Assembly (NCBI RefSeq): GCF_900115755.1
Contig: NZ_FOXQ01000007.1
Coordinates: 1 to 64,000 of the forward strand
Source of the DNA: Parafilimonas terrae
GTDB lineage: Bacteria > Bacteroidota > Bacteroidia > Chitinophagales > Chitinophagaceae
Length of the DNA stretch: 64,000 bases
Reading direction: 5' to 3'
Shown: piece after piece, positions 26,289-35,545 of the stretch
Numbering within the stretch: position 1 is the stretch's first letter
Layout of the letters: every line of letters begins with the position of its first letter
The notes under the pieces: generated by a model
What the model was told of the DNA's origin: nothing
The model's database searches: none
Seen by the model: only the letters and a program-made list of their open reading frames with translations
Translations under genes and position numbers: made by a program

Positions 26289-27456
26289 GATATAAGCTGG
26301 TTGCGGTTTCTGCTATGCAGGCGCCGTCTTCTATTGAAGCCACATAAGCGGCAAGATTAAAACCTGTTCTCTCCCTGTATGCTTCCCGCACATCATAAAT
26401 CAGTTCTTCCACGGCATCTTCTTTTACAATATTGATAGTGCAGCCGCCAAAACCTCCACCCATCATACGAGCCCCGATAACACCGGAATTGCTTTTAACG
26501 AGATCAACCAATATATCAAGCTCCGTGCAGCTTACTTCAAACAATTTACTTAACCCTTTATGAGTAGCATACATCTTTTTACCGAAAGCAGCAATATCGT
26601 TGTTCTGCAAATCAATGCAGCCTGCAAGCAATCTTTCATTTTCTTCTATAACAAAGCGGCAGCGGTTATATACAACTTTATCATGCGCAACATATTTATC
26701 GAGCATTTCAGCATTTACATCCCGCAGGCTTTGCACGTATGGATGATGTTGCTGAACCAATGCCACGCCTTGCTCACACTCCTTTCTTCTGCTGTTATAT
26801 TCAGAAAAAGCAAGCGAATGCCTGATGCTGCTGTTTAATAAAACAATTTTAACGCCATCCTGTTTAAAAGGAAAATATTCATATTCATAAGAGCGGCAAT
26901 CAAGACATATTACATGATCTTTTTTTCCAAACATGCTGGTAAACATATCCATGATACCGCATTGCAAACCCACAAATTCCTGCTCCGCTTTTTGCGCTAT
27001 CATCACCATATCAAGTTTGCTTATGCCGAGATCAAACAATTCACTCAAAGCAAAAACAGTGGCGCATTCAATGGCCGCCGAAGAAGCCATGCCTGCACCA
27101 ACAGGCACATCACCATCAATAACTATATTAAAACCTGTAACGGCATAATTTCTTTTTACCAGTTGCTCTACAACGCCAAGCACGTAACTGCTCCAGTTAA
27201 ATTTAGGCTGCCGCAGTTTTTCAATATCGGCAATATAATTTTCGTTGTATTCTTCCGCATAAAGATGAATCTTGTTGTCGCTGCGTTTGTTCACTGCAAC
27301 ATAAATGGCTTTATCAATGGCAGCCGGCAATACAAACCCATTGTTATAATCCGTATGCTCGCCGATAAGGTTTATTCTTCCCGGTGCACGTATTATAAGA
27401 GGGTCTGCATGATGCATTTGCCGGAAAAGCCTTTGCAATCTGTCTGTATCACACAT
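26281..27456 (-). CDS. galK: Galactokinase
   Basis: 391 residues, typical GalK length. Family signature RAPGRINLIGEHTDYNNG at 23-40; the ATP loop GDVPVGAGMASSAA (the usual GLSSSA reads GMASSA); catalytic Asp region GIMDMFTSMFG followed by CLDCRS; and motif 3 with GARMMGGGFGGC near the C-terminus. A GHMP kinase that makes galactose 1-phosphate in the cytoplasm, the first step of the Leland pathway. Its place inside the PUL implies that galactose is a product of the degraded polymer; galT and galE are not in the window. It sits behind a hairpin repeat (27471-27590) and overlaps the GH76 start. Confidence 0.95.
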   Translation of the reverse strand: MCDTDRLQRLFRQMHHADPLIIRAPGRINLIGEHTDYNNGFVLPAAIDKAIYVAVNKRSDNKIHLYAEEYNENYIADIEKLRQPKFNWSSYVLGVVEQLVKRNYAVTGFNIVIDGDVPVGAGMASSAAIECATVFALSELFDLGISKLDMVMIAQKAEQEFVGLQCGIMDMFTSMFGKKDHVICLDCRSYEYEYFPFKQDGVKIVLLNSSIRHSLAFSEYNSRRKECEQGVALVQQHHPYVQSLRDVNAEMLDKYVAHDKVVYNRCRFVIEENERLLAGCIDLQNNDIAAFGKKMYATHKGLSKLFEVSCTELDILVDLVKSNSGVIGARMMGGGFGGCTINIVKEDAVEELIYDVREAYRERTGFNLAAYVASIEDGACIAETATSLYHE

Positions 27457-27470
27457 ACAAAAAAAGTTTA

Positions 27471-27590
27471 GGCCTCACCCCCGTTCTCCCGACATACCGG
27501 GAGATGCCTCAATTCATAATTTCATTATATCATTCAAGAGCGGGCGTTTGATTATTTAGTTGATATTATTCTTTATGTTTTATTTTTTAT
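27471..27590 (-). repeat. Leader repeat upstream of galK
   Basis: Starts CCTCACCC, has a perfect 7-bp hairpin (27485-27491 with 27498-27504), then GATGCC, AAGAGCGGGCG, TGATTATTTAGTTGATATTATT. The same blocks in order occur upstream of the sulfatase (29360-29465) and partly upstream of the glutaminase-like gene (32016-32110). On the sense strand of galK it lies from 15 to about 135 bases before the start. Confidence 0.6.
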
Positions 27591-27672
27591 TAAAATGATT
27601 GCCAGGCATTAAAATCAATCTTTGAATTACATGCACACCTATTCACGTTTGGCGATTCACGATTGACTCCGA

Positions 27673-29358
27673 TCATTTCTTCGGAAAAACGAGGTTTGCA
27701 TTAGCCCATATTTTCCATACACTATCCATCTGCCGCACCTTTTCAGGATATTTTGCAGCAAGATCATTCATCTCTGTTTCATCATCTGCTATGTGATATA
27801 AATGCCAGGCCTCGTTATTTTTTGCAACCAGTTTCCATTCTCCTTTTCGTATATATTTTGCGCCAAAATGTTCATTGCATAAAACATCATGGCCGGTATA
27901 TTTTTCATCTTTCAAAACAGGTAAAAAGCTTATGCCCTGAACAGGCAGGATTGCATGGCCGTTATAGGTTTCAGGATAAGTTGCTTTTGCCAATTCAAGG
28001 CAGGTGGGCATTATATCCATTACATGACAAACCTCTTTATTGATGCTGCCTTTTTTTAACTTCAATCCATTTGGCCAGAAGGCAATAAATGGCGTGTGAA
28101 TGCCGCCTTCGTATGACTCGGCTTTCCAGTAACGGTAAGGCGTATTGGCAACATTGGCCCAGCGTGGCCCGATGGAAGTATATGTTGTTTCAGGGCCGGG
28201 CATAATATCTTTATTCGTTACATAATGAATGGTTTTACCATCCCTTGTTTCAGAAGGCCTGTCGAAGCCAGGGCCGTAATTAGCCGCTACTTCTGCACTG
28301 GCGCCATTATCACTTAAAAAAATAATGACCGTGTTGTTTAATTGATTGGTTTGTTTTAAAGCAGTAATGATTCTTCCAATTCCCTGGTCAATACGGTCAA
28401 CCATAGCAGCGTGCACCGCCATAGCCCTTGCATCCCAGTCTTTGTGCGGATTATCTTTCCAATGCAAACTATCTTCCCATCTTGCTGATAACGGCGCTTT
28501 GCCTGGATCGACCAATCCAATCTTTACCATTTTATTATACCGCGCTTCACGCACGGCTTCCCAGCCAGATGTATAAGTACTTATATATTTTTGAATATCT
28601 TCTTCCGGGGCCATCAATGGCCAGTGCGGCGCTGTTTGCGCTACGTATAAAAAGAAAGGTTTATTACTGCTGCTTAATTCTTTTATATAAGCAACTGCAG
28701 TATCATTAATTGCATCGGTATGATAATAATCTTTAGGCACTTCTTTTATTGGCGTGGAGCCGCTGACTAAACTGAACGGATCAAAATAATCGACCACGCC
28801 CCAAATATTGCCAAAATATTTTTCAAAGCCACGGTTAACCGGGTATTGTTCAATAGGTGAAAACAATGGTGCATCCAACTGATGATTCAGCCATTTTAAC
28901 TGATCTTCTTTTGTTGACTGTTCCACCGTATTTGATACATGCCATTTGCCAGACATTGCCGTGTGGTAACCAGCCTGTTTCAGCAGCTCCGCAATAGTAG
29001 CAACGCTGTCTGTAATGTGACCTCGATAACCCGGTAAATGCCTGTCTTCCGTCATTTCGCCAATGCCTGCATTATGATTATACATACCCGTTAATAACGA
29101 AGCACGGCTTGGACAACATCTTGATGTATTATAGAAATTGCTGAAACGCACACCATTGGCAGCAAGATAATCGAGATTAGGCGTATTGATTTCACCGCCA
29201 TAGCAACCTATATCTGAAAAGCCAAGGTCATCTGCAAGAATAATAATAATGTTGGGACATGAATCTTTTGCAGGCAAAGGGCGCTCGTCTTTATGAATAA
29301 CAAATGATGCAAGTGCAACAATGATTATTAGCGGTATAATGGATGCAATTTTTTTCAT
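27673..29358 (-). CDS. S1 family sulfatase (arylsulfatase)
   Basis: 561 residues with a signal anchor or signal peptide at the N-terminus (IIPLIIIVALASFVIH). Metal-binding ILADDLGFSDIGCYGG, and the formylglycine motif C-x-P-S-R at Cys81 (CCPSRASLLTG), then GKWH and HWPLMAPEE, SDNGASAE and the late KLVAKNNEAWHLY segment. All are sulfatase S1 hallmarks. Cys81 must be converted to formylglycine by a sulfatase-modifying enzyme, which is not in the window. Its presence in the PUL suggests a sulfated substrate such as an algal arabinogalactan or a host glycan (inference). It has its own leader repeat and no tight coupling to galK downstream (about 217 bases). Confidence 0.93.
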   Translation of the reverse strand: MKKIASIIPLIIIVALASFVIHKDERPLPAKDSCPNIIIILADDLGFSDIGCYGGEINTPNLDYLAANGVRFSNFYNTSRCCPSRASLLTGMYNHNAGIGEMTEDRHLPGYRGHITDSVATIAELLKQAGYHTAMSGKWHVSNTVEQSTKEDQLKWLNHQLDAPLFSPIEQYPVNRGFEKYFGNIWGVVDYFDPFSLVSGSTPIKEVPKDYYHTDAINDTAVAYIKELSSSNKPFFLYVAQTAPHWPLMAPEEDIQKYISTYTSGWEAVREARYNKMVKIGLVDPGKAPLSARWEDSLHWKDNPHKDWDARAMAVHAAMVDRIDQGIGRIITALKQTNQLNNTVIIFLSDNGASAEVAANYGPGFDRPSETRDGKTIHYVTNKDIMPGPETTYTSIGPRWANVANTPYRYWKAESYEGGIHTPFIAFWPNGLKLKKGSINKEVCHVMDIMPTCLELAKATYPETYNGHAILPVQGISFLPVLKDEKYTGHDVLCNEHFGAKYIRKGEWKLVAKNNEAWHLYHIADDETEMNDLAAKYPEKVRQMDSVWKIWANANLVFPKK

Positions 29359-29359
29359 A

Positions 29360-29465
29360 CCCTCACCCTCAGTCCCTCTCCATAAATGTAGAGGGATGCC
29401 CCGCTTTGAAGTTTGATTACATAGTTTAAGAGCGGGTGCCTGATTATTTTAGAAGTTGATATTTA
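29360..29465 (-). repeat. Leader repeat upstream of the sulfatase gene
   Basis: CCCTCACCCTC, an imperfect CCCTCTcc/agAGAGGG-type hairpin, GATGCC, TAAGAGCGGGTG, TGATTATTTTAGAAGTTGATATT: same block order as 27471-27590. It begins right at the sulfatase start. Confidence 0.6.
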
Positions 29466-29548
29466 TTTATAGATGCAATTCTTAATCATACAAACTAACA
29501 TTCACGATTTACGATTCAAGCTTTACAACACCAATGACAACCCGCCGC

Positions 29549-32005
29549 TCACTTCGCCATTTTATCTTTCAGCACTTTCATAAAATAGCCGCCAACAACA
29601 CTGCGTGCCTGGAAGCCAACCTGCCTGCCATCTGTTGTCTCATGCCAGTCGCTCAAAGGCACACGTGTTGGCGTTTCTGTTGCATAACGATAGATGGGGT
29701 TTACAAGCAAATCAAAATCTGCTTTGTTGTTCGTTAAACCCGCAGTCCACATAATCCAATCACTCTTCGTATAAGTCTTGCGGCTGTCTAAAGGCAAACC
29801 GTATTTGTTTTGTTTGGTGAGATAATACCTGATCTCTTTATCATAAACTTCCTGTGGAAAAAGATTTAAATCAAGCACTTTATCCCAAACTAAATTATAC
29901 TTCTGGCTCCAGGTATCGCCCTTATCAAAAGTTAAAGCATAGTGATCGCCAACATCATCCATTTTCATCCAGCGCAAAGCCATTGCTTTTGCGGTATCTG
30001 TATATTTTTGAGCCGTTGCTTTATCGCCCAGCATATCAGCCATCATGCCATAACATGCAATGCCAACAATTGCTTTTGCAGAAAGGTTTGCATTGCGGGC
30101 AAGATGACCAGCGAAATCATCTGTGCATAATTGATTAGCCGGATCGAAACCATCTTTCATTAAGAAATCAACCCATTGCGTTAATGTTTTCCAATGCTTC
30201 TTTGCATAATCTGCATTGCCTTGTGCTTTACAAAGTGCGGCAGTTGTAATAATCATGTTACCGCTTTCTTCCACCGGCATTCCTTCGCCATAAGTTTGGC
30301 CGTTGGCGATTGGATAAGTGCCAAGGTCATGTGCTGCATAAGCTTCTTTAAAGTTGCCGCTTTCAGTATAATAAAAAATGCCATTCAGCATTCCTTTTAT
30401 TAATTCAGGATTATAGGCGAGATATAAAGGCGCTGATGGATAAGTAATATCAACCGTATTGATGGAGCCATTGCTGAAGTTTTCTTTTGACAGGAAAAGA
30501 ATTTCACCATCAGGGCTTTTTGTAACAGCGTGCGCAGCGATTGATTGACGATAAGCCATGATGCAAAGTTTTGCATACGTTTCGCCACCGGCAGCCACAG
30601 CATCATTCCATATCATATTATTTATAGCATCGCATTTTGCCAATACATCTTTATATTCTTTGTATGATTGATTCAATACGCCTTCAATGGTTACACCATC
30701 TTTTAACTTCCACCAGCATTTTAAATTTTGATGGAAATATTGAACCGCATACAAATCATCATAACCAACCATTACCAATTTCTCTGTTGCAGTTGTTCCC
30801 ACTTTTTCTGCAGGAAAAACTGTATTCAGCATTAATTGTTTTCCGGTTGAAATATTTTTTGCTGATGTATTGCTCACGAAATTTTTCAAGCCATCATCAA
30901 TAGTTGTAATGCTTTGTTTTGGTTTTAAAGACAAAGGGGCAGCTATGTAAACATAACCCCAATCGATGCGAAGGTTATCGCCTTTCTTTTGCAAGATGGG
31001 TTGTTCTACAGTGCCTGCTTTCAACAACGAAAGGCCGCCATTATTATATTGAGATGCATTTACCGCCTGCGCAGGCACATTTACAGCCAGGTCAGTAGTT
31101 GCACCAAAATACAATTGCACATTATGCTGTGCGCCATCATTGGATTTTGTTTTGAATGATATATATGAAACGGGCCTCGTCATTATATCAAGGTCGTTTA
31201 TTAATAATGGGGAAGTAAAGGTTACATCAAGATCAACAGCGCCGCAGGTAAATGTATAAGCGGTTTGTGTTGCATTCATATCCAGGCCTGTTTGTTTAGC
31301 GAGCTCAATACTGTTAAGTGAAGCATCAGGTTTGGGATCAACACTTAAACCAAAATCCAAACCTTGCCCACCGGCGGTATTGGCAACATGAATAGCGATA
31401 ATATTATTTCCTTTTATCAACTTGCTTTTAACAGCATCATCCATTTCAAAATATTCAGCCGTATTATTCCACCCGTTACGGCTATAAACCTTTTCACCAT
31501 TCAGGTAAACTTCCACATTATCATCATGAAACAACTTCAGGTATAATTTCCTGTCGGGAATTGCATTCAACGTAAATGTTCTGCGCACCCAAAGGTTATT
31601 GCTTTTCCAAAGTGTTTTTGCCTGCCTGTCGTTATCGCTGAAAGGCGCTGCACCTGTTTTCCATTTGCTATCATCAAATGATGCATTCATCCAGCCCTCA
31701 GCAGGCAACTCTTCAGTGTATTTAACATTGTAAGCCGCTTCATCCGAAGCAGGTAATATCGTTTCAGGCGCTTTCTCTTCCTTGCCTAAAAAGCGATATA
31801 CTTTATTGTCAACTTTTATTAAACCTATCAGCGATTGATTAGTGCCCGTCCAATGTTTTGTTGGCGATGCATTCAACTCGTCGCTAAAACTCCATACACA
31901 GAAGTATGGGTTGTGCGTGATTAAAGGATAAGCCGGCGCTTTTGTTACCTGCGCAAAGAGTTGTTGTGAAAAGAATAAAAGGATAAATATTTTTAGTACT
32001 CTCAT
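29549..32005 (-). CDS. Glutaminase-A-like (DUF4965/DUF5127/DUF1793) secreted protein
   Basis: 818 residues from ATG 32005 (MRVLKIFILLFFSQQLFAQ, clear signal peptide). The frame is open 25 codons further, but that stretch (SLSFGEGMRVR-like) is translated repeat and was left out. Order of parts: a DUF4964-like N-terminus (APAYPLITHNPYFCVWSFSD), a jelly-roll, sugar-binding-like domain with NNLWVRRTF and HDDNVEVYLNGEKV, DUF5127, then the helical toroid DUF4965/DUF1793 with AYRQSIAAHAV, GNMIITTAALCKAQGN, FAGHLARNANLSAKAIVGIA. Fungal and bacterial relatives are called glutaminase A, yet in PULs this architecture probably acts on glycans. The catalytic residues are not known to me. Upstream it is separated from the GH5-like gene by a palindromic element. 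Confidence 0.8.
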   Translation of the reverse strand: MRVLKIFILLFFSQQLFAQVTKAPAYPLITHNPYFCVWSFSDELNASPTKHWTGTNQSLIGLIKVDNKVYRFLGKEEKAPETILPASDEAAYNVKYTEELPAEGWMNASFDDSKWKTGAAPFSDNDRQAKTLWKSNNLWVRRTFTLNAIPDRKLYLKLFHDDNVEVYLNGEKVYSRNGWNNTAEYFEMDDAVKSKLIKGNNIIAIHVANTAGGQGLDFGLSVDPKPDASLNSIELAKQTGLDMNATQTAYTFTCGAVDLDVTFTSPLLINDLDIMTRPVSYISFKTKSNDGAQHNVQLYFGATTDLAVNVPAQAVNASQYNNGGLSLLKAGTVEQPILQKKGDNLRIDWGYVYIAAPLSLKPKQSITTIDDGLKNFVSNTSAKNISTGKQLMLNTVFPAEKVGTTATEKLVMVGYDDLYAVQYFHQNLKCWWKLKDGVTIEGVLNQSYKEYKDVLAKCDAINNMIWNDAVAAGGETYAKLCIMAYRQSIAAHAVTKSPDGEILFLSKENFSNGSINTVDITYPSAPLYLAYNPELIKGMLNGIFYYTESGNFKEAYAAHDLGTYPIANGQTYGEGMPVEESGNMIITTAALCKAQGNADYAKKHWKTLTQWVDFLMKDGFDPANQLCTDDFAGHLARNANLSAKAIVGIACYGMMADMLGDKATAQKYTDTAKAMALRWMKMDDVGDHYALTFDKGDTWSQKYNLVWDKVLDLNLFPQEVYDKEIRYYLTKQNKYGLPLDSRKTYTKSDWIMWTAGLTNNKADFDLLVNPIYRYATETPTRVPLSDWHETTDGRQVGFQARSVVGGYFMKVLKDKMAK

Positions 32006-32015
32006 CTTTATAAAT

Positions 32016-32188
32016 TTAGACCTCACCCTCATTCCCTCTCCAAAGGAGAGGGATGCCTCTGCGCAAGAAGCATCATTCATTGATAGCGGAGGTTTTATTT
32101 CATTTTTTACGTTGTTGATTAATATTATGAACTAAAAATTTTTTAGCGGCTCACAAATCCCCTCCTTTGGAGAGGATTTAGGTGAGGC
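32016..32188. mobile_element. MITE-like element with terminal inverted repeats
   Basis: Left end GACCTCACCCTCATTCCCTC followed by TCCAAAGGAGAGGGATGCC; right end CAAATCCCCTCCTTTGGAGAGG then ATTTAGGTGAGGCC, which is an inverted copy with about three quarters identity. About 170 bases in all, no coding potential, AT-rich middle. It fills the gap between the GH5-like and glutaminase-like genes and supplies false start codons to the latter. Confidence 0.6.
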
Positions 32189-32189
32189 C

Positions 32190-33296
32190 TTATTTCGCTC
32201 CCGTTAATGATTTTATCAGCTTAATTTCAGCCTCGCTATATACTGTGCCATCTTTCCTGAATATATCATGAAACCAAACTTTTGGTTCCTTACCATCAGG
32301 CATTGGCGTATCCCATGCATACATGGTGTTTGTTTTGCCTGCAACCAGCCCCCAGTTGATAGCGCCAACATTTTCCTTCTTCAGCAAAGGCATAATATTA
32401 CTAAACAGGCTGCCTCTTGTGCGTGCCATGTATTCAGTGCAAATAAGCGGGCGGCCATATTGTTTTAATGAATCAATCACTTTGGCATGCTCGTCTTCTT
32501 TGTTGTAGTTATGATAAGTGATAACATCAGAATTTTCCAGTTGAAATTTATTCAGTTCCGTTAAGTCAGGCTTCCAAACACCGGCAGATAAAGGCTGATC
32601 GGGATCAATCTGCCTGGCCCATGAAAATGCTTGTGAGAGCAGTACCATGCTTTTGTTGCCATAACCTGAATTGCCCGGTTCATTATACAAATCCCACAAT
32701 AAAATGCGCTTATCATTTTTAAAAGTTGTCAGTACATCTTTCACATACATTTCCAATGTATCAATTAAAGCAGGTTCTTCATAATACAACTTGCCCGGAT
32801 CTTTTACCCAGCCTGAATTATGTATGCCCGGTTTTGGCTCACGCTGTTTGCCTGCCTGATAAACTGAATCCCAGCAATCATCAAAAAACACAAACATGGT
32901 GCTGATGTGATGTTTATCAGCAATAGATAAATATTCATTCATCCTCTGCTTAAAACCTTCCTTATCCACCTGCCACGCAACGTGATGCAAGAACACACGC
33001 ATTACATTAAAACCAATGCCTTCTGCCCAGCCCAGTTCACGGTCGATTGTAGCGGTGTCAAACGTTTCAGCCTGCCAGAATTCCAACTGATTAATTGCAG
33101 TGCTTGGCGTGAAATTGCTGCCAGCCAGCCAGCCTTTTGTTGCATACCAGTCATTTGCTTTTTCCTTGCTCCATACTTCACGTTCTTTTGTGGAATCGCT
33201 TGTGGTTGTACCCGCCTCTTCATTTTTGTTTTCCTGTTGCCCGCACGATGCAGCAACAACAATCATTAACAGCGGTAATAGATATTTCTTCATCAT
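32190..33296 (-). CDS. GH5-like (clan A) glycosidase lipoprotein
   Basis: 368 residues. Lipoprotein signal with AASC, lipidated Cys18, then a Glu/Asn/Lys/Thr-rich linker to about residue 40. TIM-barrel segments: GFNVMRVFLHHVAW, the acid/base Glu206 in LWDLYNEPGNSGYGN, ITYHNYN, and the nucleophile Glu288 in PLICTEYMARTRGS. That arrangement (NEP then TEY) fits clan GH-A, near GH5 or the C-terminal barrel of GH2-related enzymes often labelled 1,4-beta-xylanase. Substrate unknown. The lipid anchor would place it on the outer membrane, probably facing out or in the periplasm. It follows the GH2 gene after 103 bases that hold a strong hairpin. Confidence 0.8.
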   Translation of the reverse strand: MMKKYLLPLLMIVVAASCGQQENKNEEAGTTTSDSTKEREVWSKEKANDWYATKGWLAGSNFTPSTAINQLEFWQAETFDTATIDRELGWAEGIGFNVMRVFLHHVAWQVDKEGFKQRMNEYLSIADKHHISTMFVFFDDCWDSVYQAGKQREPKPGIHNSGWVKDPGKLYYEEPALIDTLEMYVKDVLTTFKNDKRILLWDLYNEPGNSGYGNKSMVLLSQAFSWARQIDPDQPLSAGVWKPDLTELNKFQLENSDVITYHNYNKEDEHAKVIDSLKQYGRPLICTEYMARTRGSLFSNIMPLLKKENVGAINWGLVAGKTNTMYAWDTPMPDGKEPKVWFHDIFRKDGTVYSEAEIKLIKSLTGAK

Positions 33297-33344
33297 TTCA
33301 GGATTAAATTTTTAAATCTTAATGCTCGTTCAATTCGCTTAATC

Positions 33345-33387
33345 TTTATAATAAAGGCCTGTAAGGCTTTTGAAACCTTACAGGCCT
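33345..33387 (-). terminator. Intra-operon hairpin after the GH2 gene
   Basis: Perfect 12-bp stem (33355-33366 with 33376-33387) with a 9-base loop, 12 bases past the GH2 stop, followed on the minus strand by TTTATTATAAAG. It may be a partial terminator that lowers expression of downstream genes, or a structural mRNA end. Confidence 0.55.
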
Positions 33388-33399
33388 GTGTGCATTGCA

Positions 33400-35235
33400 C
33401 TATTCTGTTATTGTATATAATTTTTCGTTCGCTGCTTTCAATTTGTCAATTGGCATCTTCATCACTTTCCTGTCATACGTCATAAAACCGTTTATCTCAC
33501 CTTCCACATCTGTTGTTTGTGTATAAACCGCAGCCGATAAACCATGTTTAATTAATTCAGCAAGCCTGTCGTCCATGCCGCTAAAACGGGTGAACAAACT
33601 ATCTCTTGCCTTAAAGCTTTGATAGCCCCAGTTTTTCTCCTGCCATAGATGGCCTTCAACAGGCAATCCAAGCCCGCCATATTCACCCAGCACCAATGCC
33701 TGCTTTGCACCAAACACTTCAGGGCGCGGCATGGCAGGATCAGGATAATTATGCAAATCGATGACATGGCCTGTTACATAAAAATTGCCGCCGCTTGCGC
33801 TGTTCACAATTCTTGACGGGTCTTTTTTCATCGTCCATTCTGTTATTTCAACTGTTTTAAATTGTCCCCATGCTTCGTTAAACGGCTGCCATGAAACAAT
33901 GCTTGGAAAATTATATAAGGCATCAATTATCGCATTCCATTCTTTACGGTAATAACCTTCGCTTTCAGGTGTGCGGTCTTTATCTGTTGCACGGCCTAAA
34001 ATACCCGGCCTGTTTTCCCAACGGTTGCCAAGATCACCGCTTGGCATATCCTGCCATACCAGCATACCAATACTGTCGCAGTAATAATACCAGCGTGCAG
34101 GCTCTACTTTAATATGCTTGCGTATCATATTAAAGCCCATTTCTTTTGTTTTTTCTATATCGAATTTTAAAGCAGCATCTGTTGGGGCGGTATATAAACC
34201 ATCAGGCCACCAGCCCTGGTCGAGCGGGCCAAACTGGAATAAGAATTTATTGTTGAGCATCATTTTTAAAATACCTTTTGCATCAGGTGCAACCGATATT
34301 TTACGCATGGCAAAATAACTTTTCACTTCATCAACAACTTTGCCTTTACGCTCAATTGTAACCTTCAGGTCATATAAAAAAGGATTGGATGGCGACCATG
34401 CTTCAGGGTTATCAACCGGCAAAGAAATGGTTGCATCAGTGCCTGATTGTTCGGCCACTTTTTCATTGCCTTTCCATGCGCTCACATGTATAAGATCACC
34501 GGGCAATAAATTTTCTGTCGCCGTTGTTACTGTAATGGTTTTAGCATCAAGATCAGGTGTTTGTTTGGTTGAAACAATATAAGTTTCAGGAACAGTCTCC
34601 AGCCAAACCGTTTGCCATATACCGGTTACTGGCGTGTACCAGATACCATGCGGGTTTATCACCTGTTTGCCACGTGGCTGCGGGCCTTCATCGGTAGGGT
34701 CCCACACATGCACAGCGAGTTCCTGTTTGCTGCCTTTCTTTAAAGCAGATGTTATATCAACGCTGAAGGGATCAAAGCCGCCTTCATGTGTTGTAACCTT
34801 ATTGCCGTTTACATATACATCGGCGCGCCAGTCAACAGCCCCGAAGTGCAGCAATACTTTTTTACCTTTTGTTTTTGAATTGATATTGAATGTTGTCTTA
34901 TACCACAGTACGCTGTCTTTACCAACTGTTTTGCCAACACCGGACAATGCAGATTCAACGCAAAACGGCACTAAAATATTTCCCTGAAAAGTGGATGGCA
35001 TCACCTCACCTTCAGCTTTTGGCAAAATGCTGTATTGCCAAAGACCGTTTAAGTTTTGCCATCCATTCCTTTGCAGTTGGGGGCGTGGATAATCAGGTAA
35101 AACACTGGCAGTGGTTACGCTATCTGCCCAGGGCGATTTAATTTTTCCGCCCACTATATGCCAGACATCATTTTGAGCCTGCACAATACCAATACTACCC
35201 GCTACAACTAATGCTACTAATAAAACTTTTTTCAT
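33400..35235 (-). CDS. Glycoside hydrolase family 2 (beta-galactosidase type)
   Basis: 611 residues with signal peptide MKKVLLVALVVAGSIGIVQAQ. Domain order: sugar-binding jelly roll to about 210 (LLHFGAVDWRADVYVNGNKV, EGGFDPFSVDIT), immunoglobulin-like domain, then TIM barrel from about 310. Acid/base Glu454 in QPFNEAWGQFK and nucleophile Glu518 in LVLGEYGGLG. Shorter than E. coli LacZ because the C-terminal small-chain domain is absent. GH2 members in Bacteroidota PULs act as beta-galactosidase, beta-glucuronidase, beta-mannosidase or alpha-L-arabinopyranosidase; galactokinase in the same locus suggests galactosidase. It lies 310 bases after the GH127 gene. Confidence 0.87.
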   Translation of the reverse strand: MKKVLLVALVVAGSIGIVQAQNDVWHIVGGKIKSPWADSVTTASVLPDYPRPQLQRNGWQNLNGLWQYSILPKAEGEVMPSTFQGNILVPFCVESALSGVGKTVGKDSVLWYKTTFNINSKTKGKKVLLHFGAVDWRADVYVNGNKVTTHEGGFDPFSVDITSALKKGSKQELAVHVWDPTDEGPQPRGKQVINPHGIWYTPVTGIWQTVWLETVPETYIVSTKQTPDLDAKTITVTTATENLLPGDLIHVSAWKGNEKVAEQSGTDATISLPVDNPEAWSPSNPFLYDLKVTIERKGKVVDEVKSYFAMRKISVAPDAKGILKMMLNNKFLFQFGPLDQGWWPDGLYTAPTDAALKFDIEKTKEMGFNMIRKHIKVEPARWYYYCDSIGMLVWQDMPSGDLGNRWENRPGILGRATDKDRTPESEGYYRKEWNAIIDALYNFPSIVSWQPFNEAWGQFKTVEITEWTMKKDPSRIVNSASGGNFYVTGHVIDLHNYPDPAMPRPEVFGAKQALVLGEYGGLGLPVEGHLWQEKNWGYQSFKARDSLFTRFSGMDDRLAELIKHGLSAAVYTQTTDVEGEINGFMTYDRKVMKMPIDKLKAANEKLYTITE

Positions 35236-35545
35236 TAATAAGGTTTATCGTTTATAATACCGGCCGGCACCCATGAAGTACCTCGCCGCGTTACATCATT
35301 TAAAAAATGAGGGAAGAATAAATTTCTACGACTAAAAATTTATTTACTGCTCTTCCCTCTTTTAAACAACTGCTTATGAGAAAAAGCCTCCCCCCAAACC
35401 CCTAAGGGGCTTAGCCCTGCTATGGGCAGGGGATTAATCTTTTATTACAACTTGCTTTTATATTTTATAAGAACTTGCTTAAATAACACACTCTACAATT
35501 TCCCGCTCTGTAAAGTCTCCTCTTTGGAGAGATTTAAAGTGGCTG
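35236..35545. repeat. Repeat-filled gap between GH127 and GH2 genes
   Basis: Contains a CCTCCCCCCAAACCCCTAAG block followed by GGGGCTTAGCC (35387-35418) and, near 35511-35540, GTAAAGTCTCCTCTTTGGAG followed by AGATTTAAAGTGGC, which is the inverted-type partner. Both resemble the ends of the element at 32016-32188. No gene is seen; a 90-codon open frame at 35422-35694 runs across the repeat into the GH127 gene. Confidence 0.5.
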
